From Phallus indusiatus (Eukaryota > Basidiomycota > Agaricomycetes > Phallales > Phallaceae), in NCBI GenBank assembly GCA_027605045.1, contig JAQFWX010000005.1, forward strand, positions 1,550,001 through 1,614,000: 64,000 nt of DNA. The letters run 5' to 3'. Below, in pieces: positions 1 to 11,091 of the stretch. Both the position numbers and the translations under genes were made by a program. How positions within the stretch are numbered: the first letter of the stretch is position 1; each line of letters opens with the position of its first letter. The notes beneath the pieces were generated by a model, which was given only the letters and a program-made list of their open reading frames with translations, did no database searches and was not told the origin of the DNA.

Positions 1-1936
1 ACGCGTTAGAAATATCTTTCTTAAAAAAAGACATGATAACAAAATGAACCTGAAAAGAATTGAATCGGACGATTTGCCAGAGCAGCGATCGTCTTTCTTC
101 AACAACCGACGGTGGAAGGTTCCACGCTCGACTACTGCGATCTGATTGATATATTTAACCGAGTATCACACGGCTGCTTCAAAAATGATGACTTACGTAG
201 TCCCATCTGAAAAAAAAAATGGTCATAGCAACATTGATAAGTACCCCAAGCACCGACAAAACGACACGAACATTCACTGCGATACTTGTTGCAAGAGATA
301 ATAATGACCACACAATTTCAGGTGTATTGTTTTCATCCAGAAGCATGTGGTAAAAAACCATTAACATCTACCGCCAAACGTAAATCGAAATGGAAATCAG
401 TGCAAGGAATAGCAAGTTTAATCACCAAAACACGAATTGTTGGGAGACTGGGGTTTTCAAGCATGGACTTCTCGCCGGACAAAGCAGCTTTGGCAAGTTG
501 GTGGTATCGCGTCGCATTCTGGTGGGATGTCGCCGAGTCTTCTTTTGATGAATTGCGCAGATCAAGGCACGAGGCGATGCCAAAGCTCATGAAAAGCGTT
601 GCAGCATGGACGAGCGGATACGAAGGATTTGACACTGAAGGGACAGGGAGTTTATACACAGGTTCGAAAATGGTTTCTTCTACGACGTTTTGGGGTATTG
701 ACGAATACCTGTAATGGTTTGAAACGTCATGAAATCGAGCTCAAAAAAGGTCTCGACTTACATCCATGCAGCGCTTTCGAAATAAATGTCTCGTAGTCTC
801 CTTGACTCTCCGTGATCGGGAAGGTAGACGTTGAGGTGCTCACGAATGGCACTTTCGGGAACGCTGATGAATAATGGATAAAGTATTGAATCCTTAATTG
901 GATCAAGTGCCTCCACACGTTGTCCGTCATCTCCAATTGTCCGCTTGGGCAAGTCACTTAGTTCATGCTGTCAAAACCTGTTGAGCACCGAATTGAGTAT
1001 TTCAAAGGGGGTTGCTTACATGATAGTAACTCTGAATGTCATAAACATCAGGGGATTAGGAGTGAATTGTCTCTTTGGGCGAGTGAATTAAGGGGAACAT
1101 ACCTCCATCCCTGCACTGTGACCATAGAAGCTAGCAGTGCCAGATTCGGGATCTATAGCCAATGTTCCAATTGATTCTTCTAGCCCCGTGTTCTCATCTT
1201 CAGCCTCCGTCGTGTCTGGAAGACATGTGCCGATAAGGTTTTTGTCTTGGCTATGGCTTTATGACCTACCATCCTCAACAAGCAACGGGTGTGGTTCCTC
1301 CGAGTGCTTCGTTTGTAGGGACTCTAAAGCTTCCTATAGATTTGTTATTTCAGTGATATGTATCAAGAGAAGAGTATGATTAAAAACCTCTAGTTGTTTG
1401 ATTCTTTCCGACATCCTTGCCACAACGTTTGTTCCCTTTTTGCTAAGCTGAGGGTTTTTCCTATTGTTCATGAGTCATATAGGCCTACGTATGTTCAGCC
1501 ACGAGGGAAAGAATACCGTGGTCGAGTGATGAGTGACGCTACGGAGAATGGAGTCAGATCCTCTTATTAATTCTGAAGTCGTGATCGCATACATTCAGGG
1601 CATAATGCAGCTAAACCCCGGCGACGGCTGGCAGGGGTGGAGGAATACCAGATCAAGATGTTGAAATTCTTTCCCAGGAAATCTTTGAACGCACCACGAT
1701 GAACATGGAAACTGTCTGTCGCATTTTCTAAGATTGGAATCACAGTGTTTGGATCAGAAAATTCGGAACTGGAAGAGCCTGAAAGATGGTGAATTACAAT
1801 TTGAGTCTGCGGTGATTATCAGCAAATATGTTGGTCAAAATGGGTGATTCGTGCGAGTAGAACTAAGACCATCCAACCTTCTACACTCCGCACATGATAT
1901 AATTTTCTCCTTTTTGCTTGATTCCTCGCGTTTCAT
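1..1936 (-). CDS. Zn(II)2Cys6 fungal transcription factor, 3' part beyond window
   Basis: A nuclear DNA-binding regulator with an N-terminal binuclear zinc cluster and the fungal-specific TF middle domain; its targets are unknown. I read 13 exons in one frame for about 356 residues: 1936-1878, 1806-1798, 1727-1695, 1627-1593, 1538-1517, 1442-1388, 1333-1270, 1215-1103, 967-762, 708-432, 367-278, 206-197, 141-50. The zinc cluster falls at residues 15-43 (C15, C18, C25, C31, C34, C43) and only becomes complete if a 9-nt exon is used. A short helix rich in E, L and Q follows (about 53-77), then the motif ESIGTLAIDPESGTASFYG typical of these factors. The TF domain follows, with blocks VHAATLFMSFGIASCLDL and YHQLAKAALS. 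The last readable exon gives WNLPPSVVEERR. A further intron starts at 49, so the C-terminus lies outside. The start at 1936 is the first ATG in frame upstream of the cluster. No break is seen, so the gene is probably functional. Confidence 0.85.
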
Positions 1937-2860
1937 CAGTGACTAGACGGTGGAAATGAGAAGGAAAGACAGACGAGACCGGCAAGGTCGTGCAACCGGT
2001 GCATGGCGTTTGAAACTGCGCGCTTATTCCCAAAGTCTGCTTACCAATTGCGGATCCGTGCCATTACGGTTACCGCCAAAAATAGTCATAAAGTCTGACT
2101 CAGCGCTCAGCACTGAACACCTCCACAAAAAATGTGATGCACGCATTTGTTGAATTCAGATTATAACCACTATATGGTAATATATCTTTTTGTTTAGACT
2201 ATGGTACCGTAACTCATTTAATCAATCTTCTTGTTTCTTCCGCGCGTAGACCCGTTCCACTATTTGTTCACTACCGTAAGTGGCAACCTTGACTATTAGC
2301 CCAGTTGGTCTAGTTGCTGACGATTTTAATGTATTTATTTTTAACAGTCTCCCTTTAGAGAGTCTCAAAAAGTTCTCAGTTCAACTTTTGGGCGACATAC
2401 GTTGACCTCACTGCACACTGTAACCATGTACCGACGCCGGGATGCCATAATGGAAGCTCCTTGTCGAACCATTTTATTGCGATGTAATATTAAAAGGACT
2501 CGGAAAGTCTTTGGAGGGTTTTTCGTAGATCGGAACACGATGCACGATATGACAATTGGCTTGGTTCCGATGACTATGTGAATACAATCATATCGAGTTT
2601 ACTACAATCGATACCTCACCCGCGGTGCTCAACGCATTGTAAGCATGTTCAGGAGACGAAGCCAGGAACCGTGGTGTGTGGAGCACTGGGGCATCGCAAG
2701 GCATTAATTTATATCCCTGACCCTGACCGTTCGGACACACTTGCCGAGACTACTGGTCGAGTATAAATCACCCTCATGGGGTTTCACGTCCTCTCCAGCC
2801 TTCGTTTCCCCCTCGATTTATTTTACTCCTTTGAACATTTTAATTTTTCTATTTTCAACT
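1937..2860. other. Intergenic, divergent promoter region
   Basis: This 0.9 kb separates the leftward transcription factor from the rightward secreted-protein gene, so it probably carries both promoters. I see only one convincing element, a TATA box at 2762-2768. No coding homology is visible. Confidence 0.6.
2762..2768 (+). promoter_or_regulatory. TATA box of the Kre9/Knh1-like gene
   Basis: TATAAAT lies 93 bp upstream of the ATG at 2861, followed by a pyrimidine-rich stretch. That spacing is usual for a strong, regulated fungal promoter. Confidence 0.55.
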
Positions 2861-3453
2861 ATGCATTTCACAACTTCTGTTTTCTTTACCATTTGCACTG
2901 TCACCACTTTCTTTAAGGACGCTTCCGCGGTCCCCGTCCAAACTTCCCACCTGCGAACAAGAGATGTTTTTGATCCCCCGATTACATTTCCTAAACAAGA
3001 TAGCGTATTTCAAGCTGGTGAAACGATAACAGTAACATGGTCGGTTTTTTTTTGCCGAATCTGTCAAAGTCTTTTTTACTGAGTGGCGCATTTTGTAGGG
3101 ATACCTCTTCAATCCCTCCCGGCACGACAGATCTAGGTGAGATAGCGCTGGCTCAGCCCACGTTTGAAGATGAAAATTTAGATTTTGGTATATTTTCAAA
3201 TTTCCGCGTGATAAATTTGACCATCTAACTCATTGGATAGATCATCCACTGGCGACTGGTTTTCTTCTGACTGCCGGTCAGCAGGATATCACTTTCCCCT
3301 CTAACTTGACCACGGCTTCTAACTATGCTCTTGTCTGTGAGTAAAAAGTCCTATCCAGTTTTAAGTCTGATAAATTGGACAGTATTTGGCGACTCGGGAA
3401 ACATCTCCCCAAACTTCACGATTTTGGGGAGTCTTGGGGTAGACTTGAGATGA
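2861..3453 (+). CDS. Small secreted Kre9/Knh1-like protein
   Basis: A predicted secreted protein of 144 residues. Exons are 2861-3039, 3099-3187, 3241-3336 and 3383-3453, and all phases agree. The first 24 or so residues form a signal peptide ending near DASA. The rest is one beta-sandwich of the yeast Kre9/Knh1 N-terminal type: DPPITFP and GETITVTW at the front, then QDITFPSNLT, and the terminal signature LFGDSGNISPNFTI. Members of this family in basidiomycetes are cell-wall-associated or secreted; a role in beta-1,6-glucan assembly is known only for the yeast founders and is not shown here. There is no GPI signal or Ser/Thr tail, so it is probably freely secreted. A TATA box 93 bp upstream suggests regulated expression. 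Confidence 0.85.
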
Positions 3454-5418
3454 ATGGTGACGACAACATTGTTCGCTATTGCATTATTCATAGTATTGGA
3501 ACTTTTCATCGTTATAATTTAGTATATTTTTTAATATGTTGTTTATTTATGTAATGGACATGATATCATTATAGGAACAATATCTGTTCGTCCTAGTCCG
3601 CATTGAAAGCCTCACTACACATGTCAGTGCTTCGGTTCTGTGGTCTCTGTTGTCTTCTGTTGACCCTAGTTACACTGCGGTAGTACCGCAATATTTTGAG
3701 ATATTAAAAACTCAGAGCTTCCCTTAGTACAGCGTCCAATAAAAACTAAAAACAAATGATGTTCTTGGCGGCTCCCCGGTAGTATGATACCAGAAAAGCT
3801 TCTATTGAAGGTAACAAAGACAGCGTCAAAGTCAACTGGCAAATTTAACGGATACTATGACGACTGATATAATATCTCGTTTGATGCTTCAATAATCTGT
3901 CAAAAGAATTTGAAATTGCATGGTGTTTTGGATCTGGCTTTCCCAAACCTACACATTACGATATAAATACAATGTTTAAGGTCCAAAGATTGAACAGCTG
4001 GTGTCGGAACTTAACCATGACGCTACCTCCAAAGATTTGTATACTCAGGCCCCATCATGAACTGCCTTACCGATGGGAAGACGGTGACTTCGGACATTTC
4101 TAGCCAGAGTATAATGGCTCCCACTTCTGAATAATCCGGTGTAAAATACCGTCAAGCAGGTTGGTCTCTTTGTGACTTAAGGGTGGGTTCGTCAGCTCAG
4201 CGAAAAAATATTCGGTTGAGAAAAGTTATGAGAACTTATGCGATTTTGTTTGAAGGTTCACTGGGAAAATCTCAACATCTGAATTATGGGAAATCTCAGC
4301 CAGATAACATAGACTAGCCTTTTAAGTTTAAGCGCTTCACTCTTTAGCTATAGCCAAATACTACCAATAGCCGGATTCTACCTTTTGCCAATATCCATGT
4401 CTCCTTTTTGAATTTTGAAAGGTAAACATCGTCAAGAGTTTCCCACAGTTCTTTTTAACTGATTAGAAAACATCAGCGTTTACACAATAAACGGATCTCA
4501 AGCCCTTGCTTTCTATGTATTCCGTTATAAACGCCCTATCAACATTTTGAAAAATTCGAGAGAATTTGTTGAGAGTGGATTATAGGCGGCTGAATGAGAC
4601 ACGCCACCTCAGGCTTGTACTTGGAAATGCCGGGCCGTGAACCCAAAGAAATAGACATATGTAGACTTGCATCTTCTGACATTTTGTGTCGGTCCGACTC
4701 TTCTAGCGCAGCAGAATTCGAAGACAAATATTTGAAAATCGAAATGGAAACATCAAGTCAAATCAAATCCAGGATACCTTTGGACCCCATATCGATTGAG
4801 AATATGTTTAGTACTGTGGCACAGTCGGTAAAGAACGTTTTTTGAGGCCATAGAGGAATTAGGAATCGCTACATAAATCTAAGGATTGCTCGGGACATTG
4901 GAGCTATTCGGACTGTAAAGACACCTTCTGCCTGAAATATGGAACATGAGATAACGGCAATAGGAATTCGAAGGGAGATGTCCAAGAAGACGTTCGGAAA
5001 TGAAATTAGTCCCTGCACATGAGATGGTATTTATCAGTATGCTTTTCTTTCGGGCGTGGGATCGCCTGCGGAATATTTTTGGCTGACCTCCTGTGTATGT
5101 CAACCACCATCATATCTTATCTTCAAGAACTATGGTTTACTCCTTTTTTTTATGTATCCCCTCGCTGGACAAGATTGCGCTGGTCAAAGCTCGGCAGACG
5201 GAACTGGGCCAAAATTTAGAAGGACAAGATGTACGTGACATTATTGTCACACTCACACGTGCACACAAACAAACCACGTGACCTCAAACCTCCACGCGTC
5301 TTGTCTCTGACAGACTTTCACGATTATCTCATTCAACTTGTCTCCCAAACTATTCACTCAATTTCCCATTTTTACTTCCTTTCTTTTGTTTTCCTGAAGG
5401 CGCAGTAGTTCTCTCACC
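3454..5418. other. Intergenic, no gene seen
   Basis: About 2 kb of AT-rich sequence between the secreted-protein gene and the polo kinase. Short open frames occur (for example 4594-4845 on the plus strand) but none has a recognisable motif or splice pattern. The last 100 bp before 5419 are pyrimidine-rich and likely hold the kinase promoter. Confidence 0.5.
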
Positions 5419-8302
5419 ATGGCTGCACCCCCTTTACCACGCCTTGATGCTCGGATTAACCCTCCAACAACAACACGGCGTCCTGCACTGGCGACCGCAC
5501 ACAGGCATAACCAGCTTCCTTCTGCTAATCAGACACCAGCAAACATCGGGACAAAGACAAAAGAAGAGTCTCCCCGTCTGACGCGTCAAAATACGAAAAC
5601 AAGACCACCTTCACCCCCTCAGGTCATTCGCGACGTCAACCGGTCGCTTCAGTTCTCCAGGGTTGGTTTCTTAGGCGAGGTACGAAAAGAGTTATCATTC
5701 AATGATGGCTTATGGTTATTGTATCTGACTGGCTGTTTCAGGGTGGTTTTGCACGAGTTTATGAAGTCAAGGATGTCAGAGGTGATCGTGGAGCCATCAA
5801 GGTCATAACAAAGTCATCACTGAAAACTAAGAAGGCGAAGACAAAGGTTTGATTCAGAAAACAGACTTAGCTGTTGCCCGTGTCATTGATGATCTCCCAT
5901 AGTTATACGCTGAAATTAAGATTCACCGTTCCTTAACCCACCCAAACATCGTTAAATTCAACGAGTGTTTTGAAGATGAAGACAACGTGTATATGACACT
6001 TGAACTATGTGAAAATGGGGTACGAACGAACCTTTCTCCCCATCGCGGTTTTCTCATTTGATCAAACGTTTAGAGTTTAATGGACATGCTCCGACGACGC
6101 CGACGTTTGACAGAACCGGAAGCACGATACTTTCTAGTACAGCTCATAGGAGCCTGCCATTGGATGCACACACACCAAGTAATTCATCGTGACTTGAAAC
6201 TAGGCAACCTTCTTTTGGACGCCCATATGAACATCAAAGTGGGCGATTTTGGTCTTGCTGCGTTGATCGAAAACCCTGGAGAACGAAAGAAGTCTGTTTT
6301 CATTGTTTCACTTTCAAAAAAGAAAAACTTCTTAAACAATTTCACAGAACCATATGTGGAACGCCTAACTATATTGCCCCAGAAGTGTTATTTGATACCA
6401 CCAATGGACACAGTTTCGAAGTGGATACTTGGTCGATAGGTGTCATCTTGTGGGTTCCATCTTTGAATAACCTTTAGATCAGGGACTAAATTGCTTTTTC
6501 ATTTTCATTTCAGGTACACCCTAATAATAGGTCGCCCACCGTTTCAGACAAAGGACGTTAAGGAAATCTACAAACGAATTCGTGATAATAAATATGAATT
6601 CCCCACCGATCGTCAAATCTCCCCCAACGCTCAAGCTTTAGTTCAGCAGATCCTAACAACAGATCCCCAGGCGCGCCCGACATTACACGAAATTCTTGAT
6701 CATGGTTTTTTCGTTGATGGGACTATACCTCCTTACATTCCCATCACCGCCCACAACGAAGTGCCATCCTTTACGCCCCCGATCACACGCCAACAGTCTA
6801 CCATTAATCTCGCCAAACTTCGTAAACAAACGTTGTTGGATCAAGATCAAATATCCGAGTTCTCGGTCAGCACCGGTCCTTCTTCTAAATCGGTGACACG
6901 TAACGCGGCGACGAGCATCGCTCAGCAAGAAAGGGAGTTCCAAAAGGCGGTGCAGCCTGGTAGTCCCATCTCAGCATTACTTAGCTCCGCCCGACAGCCC
7001 CTTCTTGTGTCGAATTCGCCTAGTCCACGTGAAAATGTAGGCGTTATGCGGAAGTTGAGCAGTAGCCATCCTCCGCCGATAGCTGGTAAAGGGAAGCAAT
7101 CGATCGTGACTCCTCATAAGGGGCCTTTAACGGATATTCGGGAGGAAGACGATGGTGAGGAGCCTTTGAAAGGGAACCGGGAGATCGAATCGCAAAAGGC
7201 GAGGATCGTGGCTCAAATGGTTCCGAGCTCCTCTCCCGATCCTTTAGAAGACCAGGAGAACATTCCTCCGCCACCGCCACAACCCCCAAAGCTAAAACCA
7301 AAAAGTCCATTGCTCATATAGCTCATATACCTCCGATTGAGTCAGGAGTTGATCTCAAACCTAATGTGTTTGATGTTGTGGCCAATTCTCTAAGTACGGC
7401 GTTTGAGGCTAAGAGTCAGGGGAAATTGTTCAGGCAACCGAGTAAATTCCTTTTTTTTTCGTATTTTACTTCGTGAATTTTGACAAAATTTTAGGTCTTG
7501 ATGTGGACTTAGAGTCTCCGAAGGTCTTCATCGTTTCTTGGGTTGATTATTGTAACAAATATGGCATGGGTTATGCCTTGACAGACGGTTCGGTCGGCGT
7601 TCATTTCAATGACAGTACTACTATGGTCCTCGCTCCGAACAAAAAGTAAGTACAAATCACAACCGTTTTTTATTCAATATTTATACGATTCATTAGGAAT
7701 CTGGATTATATTTCGACTCATCGTCAAGGTTCAATCTACGTTCGCAAGAATTATACGACCACGGAGTACGCCGACGAGCTCAAGAGCAAAGTCTATTTAA
7801 TGAAACATTTCGAACGGTACATGATGGACCGTCTTTATGGCGATTACGACTATACCTTCCAAGACCTTAAACGCACCAAAGGCATGGATTTTGTACAAAA
7901 GTATTTAAGGATGAAGCATGTTATCGTCTTCAAACTCAGTCACGACATATTACAAGTGAGTTTTGGCGATTTTAATAACCAGTATTTTTCTCATCTCGTC
8001 GCTTCACTTTCTAGTTCAACTTTTATGACCATACGAAAATAATTCTATCATCACAAGGACTGTTGGTTACTCACATCGACAAAAACTACAATCTAACGAA
8101 ATGGCCATTGAGCGAACTCATGACTCGGGCACTATTGCCACCTCACCACGATGCCGCCCAGGCAAAATTACACCAACGCTTGCTGGACAAGCTTCTTTAC
8201 TGTAAAGAGGTACTAGTCCACATTCGAAACGCCGAGACGGGGAATACTTCAGAAGCTAAGTTGAGTGCAAGTGCGAAAGCTGAAAGCCCGCCATTGCGTT
8301 AG
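5419..8302 (+). CDS. CDC5: Polo-like kinase (Plo1/Cdc5 type), one apparent frameshift
   Basis: A mitotic serine/threonine kinase that controls entry, spindle function and exit or cytokinesis. Exons: 5419-5679, 5742-5846, 5903-6019, 6074-6291, 6348-6449, 6514-7441, 7495-7645, 7697-7955, 8015-8302. The start has a CACCATGG context. Kinase landmarks: glycine loop [14 protein letters not shown], lysine in [16 protein letters not shown] near residue 201, DFG near 219, and T-loop [14 protein letters not shown], whose Thr is the usual activating site. After a disordered linker come two polo boxes: [18 protein letters not shown] and a second box with YDHTKIIL, whose His and Lys form the phosphopeptide pincer. 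The exons sum to 2429 nt, one base short of a full frame. The frame breaks in the linker at about 7262-7320, between QENIPP and HIPPIESG. One extra base would give 809 residues. This may be an assembly indel, since both domains are intact. Confidence 0.93.
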
Positions 8303-8759
8303 GCACTGGATTGGCTGTAGTAATGATGGCTTGCTTGTACGACTAAAACTTCAGATTACCTTTCCCGCTGGACTAGACTCGGAACAGCTGTTTTCGGAGG
8401 AAGCGAACTCCACTTCCAATTCTATTTTCTTTATTTTTCCTGTTCTCATCCATTTCTTACTCCCTCTTCTTCCGCAATTGTTATCGTTGCAAAGCATCCT
8501 ATTCTTTCTGGCTTTATTTTTCGTCATCACGTCCGATTGTAACCGCACGAGATTCGCAAGGGGTCTTGTCGGTGCACTCAATCGCCTATCACATACAGAC
8601 GATCCAATGTATACGAGTTTTTTTACACGCATTGTCCAAACGAGAAAAAATAGTTATTACGGTTGTCACGAATTATTTACGTCATTTTTATGCATCACTT
8701 GTAGAAGGAAACAGGCATAGTAAGAAGAAAGATTATCCAAAAATAAGAAAAAATCCACG
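8303..8759. other. Convergent intergenic spacer
   Basis: A 457 bp gap between the 3' ends of the polo kinase and the unknown gene on the other strand. It is pyrimidine-rich and presumably carries both polyadenylation regions. No coding signal is seen. Confidence 0.5.
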
Positions 8760-9491
8760 TTAGGAATGTTGAGCCTCCATGAGATTTTGAAGATAGCTTG
8801 GCCAATTCTTCATTCTTTTTCGAAGACGTTCCTCAAGCGAATCAGCGACCTCATGCATCGGGACTGAACCTGCATCTGGGACAGCAAGAGACGAAAATGA
8901 TTCCTCCCATTGTTGAGTATTATCCTCTAGGTTGTCGACCATAACAAACTGTTCCCAGTCCAGCTCCATAGAGTTCGAAGGAGAAGACTTCACATTCGAT
9001 GAAGTAGCGAGTTCAGACGGACATGCCACATTGGTGAAGCTCGTTTGAGTCTGTATGCCGATTGACCCGAACTGGCGGCCTGAGGTTTCGAATTCCTCGG
9101 CGGAAGAAACTATAGGCTCGGATGCATCTTCAGCATTACTTTCGAGAGACGCTTCTTCAACCAGAGTGGACAGCGAAGACACGAATAATCGACTAGGCGA
9201 AGAAATAGGGGGTGGCGAGATTTCCGCCAGTTCGAGTGGCAACTGTTCGACTAGACCCCAATAGTTTTCCATTAGATTGTTCGATGGCTCGTCAGCGGCA
9301 GAGTCCTCGTTAACGTATCGTTGGAGTCCCTCTTTTTCTTCTTCATCGACGAGTGTGACTCGTATCGCAGGTGGAGACGGCGGCACTTCTGGAATTGGTT
9401 TATTGACATCAAATATGACCCCATCATCTGTGTAACTTTGAGCAATTTCGGGGTCTACGGGTCCTTGAACCGCGGATCCGAGGTTATCCAT
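8760..9491 (-). CDS. Hypothetical acidic, disordered protein
   Basis: An uninterrupted 243-residue frame that I cannot assign to a family. It is rich in Ser, Glu, Asp and Pro and poor in hydrophobic runs. No signal peptide or membrane helix is visible. The first 120 residues contain proline-rich pieces (PEVPPSPP, EISPPPISSPS). The only part that looks structured is the C-terminal 30 residues, with LEERLRKRMKNWPSYLQNLM likely forming an amphipathic helix. It lies tail-to-tail with the polo kinase and head-to-head with LSM8. Because most genes here have introns, a missed intron or a longer form is possible. Length and codon content support a real gene, but the function is unknown. Confidence 0.6.
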   Translation of the reverse strand: MDNLGSAVQGPVDPEIAQSYTDDGVIFDVNKPIPEVPPSPPAIRVTLVDEEEKEGLQRYVNEDSAADEPSNNLMENYWGLVEQLPLELAEISPPPISSPSRLFVSSLSTLVEEASLESNAEDASEPIVSSAEEFETSGRQFGSIGIQTQTSFTNVACPSELATSSNVKSSPSNSMELDWEQFVMVDNLEDNTQQWEESFSSLAVPDAGSVPMHEVADSLEERLRKRMKNWPSYLQNLMEAQHS

Positions 9492-10131
9492 ATATAGTGA
9501 GGTTTAATTTCGAAAGTTTCTGAAAAAGATGCGTGGATTACGATCTGCAATTGCAGCGAGCCTGAAGTCAAGCTAGGGCTTATACTAGGGGAGTTCTAAA
9601 ACCGTGACTGGGGACGGCAAGGTGCAAGATACCAAATTTGCTCGCCGTCTCTAAAGGACTTGTGACTTAGCTCCTAGACCTTATACCTTGACGTGGTGGA
9701 AGGAAAAGAGCTTGAAGAAAGAGCTTTAAGGAGGTCAGTGCGCTATATAGGGGGCCCATAATTACCTCCTAGAGACGTCACTTGCCAGTAGGCGATTCTA
9801 AATCCACAGAGACATGCACCATAAGTTTTGAGAGAATTTTTACACTTTTCAACAACATTTACTATACTGATATAATCTTGAGTGGTGAAAAGTTGATGAA
9901 CGTGAACAAGCACAGATCGGCAGTACCCGTAAATTTGGCGTCAAACTTCAGCAAGTGTGGCGTGACTAAACCGTGACATTAACGTAACGAACGCGACCGT
10001 TCGTCCACACTGTGGTCCAACCTTTTCTCTCGCCAGCAAAAACGAACAGGAACGAAGTGAAGAGATACCCTTTAAAAGAAGGATTTTATTGCGAACTGCA
10101 GCAATAACTCAACTTCAACTTCTGAGCGAAA
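9492..10131. other. Divergent intergenic region
   Basis: 640 bp between the start codons of the unknown acidic protein and LSM8. It should contain both promoters. A TATATAG-like sequence on the minus strand near 9745 is too far from the start to call with confidence. No coding signal is seen. Confidence 0.45.
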
Positions 10132-10628
10132 ATGGCAACCTTGCAAAGTTATGTGGACCGTGAGTTATCTTAGCTTTTTCATTTGACTTACATTTGCGCT
10201 TGTTGAATCCTTATTTTCAATCTTACCTTCTAACATTTTTTCAGATCGCGTTTTGTTGGTTTTGCAAGACGGGCGATCGATCGTGGTACGTCTACTCTTG
10301 CGGCGCTGCACTTTTTGTTGGTTTGATTAGTTCACCCGCAGGGTACACTGGCAGGATTCGATCAACGTTCCAACGTAGTCTTGTCTGATTCCAAGGAACG
10401 GATATATAGCATGGAAGAGGGTGTTGAAGAAGTTCCTTTAGGTCTATATCTCGTCAAAGGGGACATGATGTTCGTTTCATCGCTCCAGTTCATCTACTAT
10501 CGGCAATCCTCCTGTGCTAACTTTTTCCTTATGACAGACTATTGATCGGAGAATTGGATACGGCTCTCGACAATGCCGTCGACCTGTCTACCATACGTGC
10601 CGAACCTCTTATGGGGATACGCTATTGA
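10132..10628 (+). CDS. LSM8: U6 snRNA-associated Sm-like protein LSm8
   Basis: LSm8 is the subunit that makes the nuclear LSm2-8 ring, which binds the 3' oligo-U tail of U6 snRNA in splicing. Exons 10132-10159, 10245-10285, 10342-10469 and 10538-10628 give 95 residues, the usual size. Sm motif 1 is seen as RVLLVLQDGRSIVGTLAGFDQ, with the Asn that contacts RNA in the following RSNVVLSD. Sm motif 2 is GLYLVKGDMILLIGELD. The C-terminal DLSTIRAEPL is the signature that separates LSm8 from LSm1. The first exon is only 28 nt. Nothing looks broken. Confidence 0.95.
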
Positions 10629-11091
10629 CCACTATTGACGAAAAGAGGCGTTGCGCTGTCAAAAGCCACCGTGCTTATCTCAAAATTTAACGAGATGGGA
10701 ATCTCCTCGACGCGGAAAACAAGGCTGTGATATGGAAATATTCATTGGTTCTGCAACATCTCAGTGGGATCTGATATACGCCAAATCTTGATCAGCCCTT
10801 TGGGTGTTAGAACATTACCAGTATACCCTCGTCTATACTTCTTTATAGAACCACAGACCGTTAAAACGACTCAGAATAGTAAGGGGGTATAAAAAACATA
10901 ATAGTTCATTATTCTGTCATGTAATACTGTGTGCATTAAAGTGCGATTGCGTTACTTCTAATACTATGCATGGAAACGTCCAACTTGAAGAAGTGGAGGG
11001 AGAAAGCGGGAAGAGAGGAAAATGTGCCCAGAAGAAATTGTAAATTTACTTTTTAAATTCATGTTCTTGGGTGTTCTAGAGTTGATCGTGT
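10629..11091. other. Convergent intergenic spacer
   Basis: 463 bp between the 3' ends of LSM8 and the RMD1-like gene. It is AT-rich with no coding signal; it must contain both 3' processing regions. Confidence 0.5.

Noticed and set aside
1960..2080. Plus-strand reading with RSCNRCMAFE that resembles the start of a zinc cluster
   Set aside because: It has only two cysteines, a stop follows, and the true cluster is on the other strand at 1936-1593.
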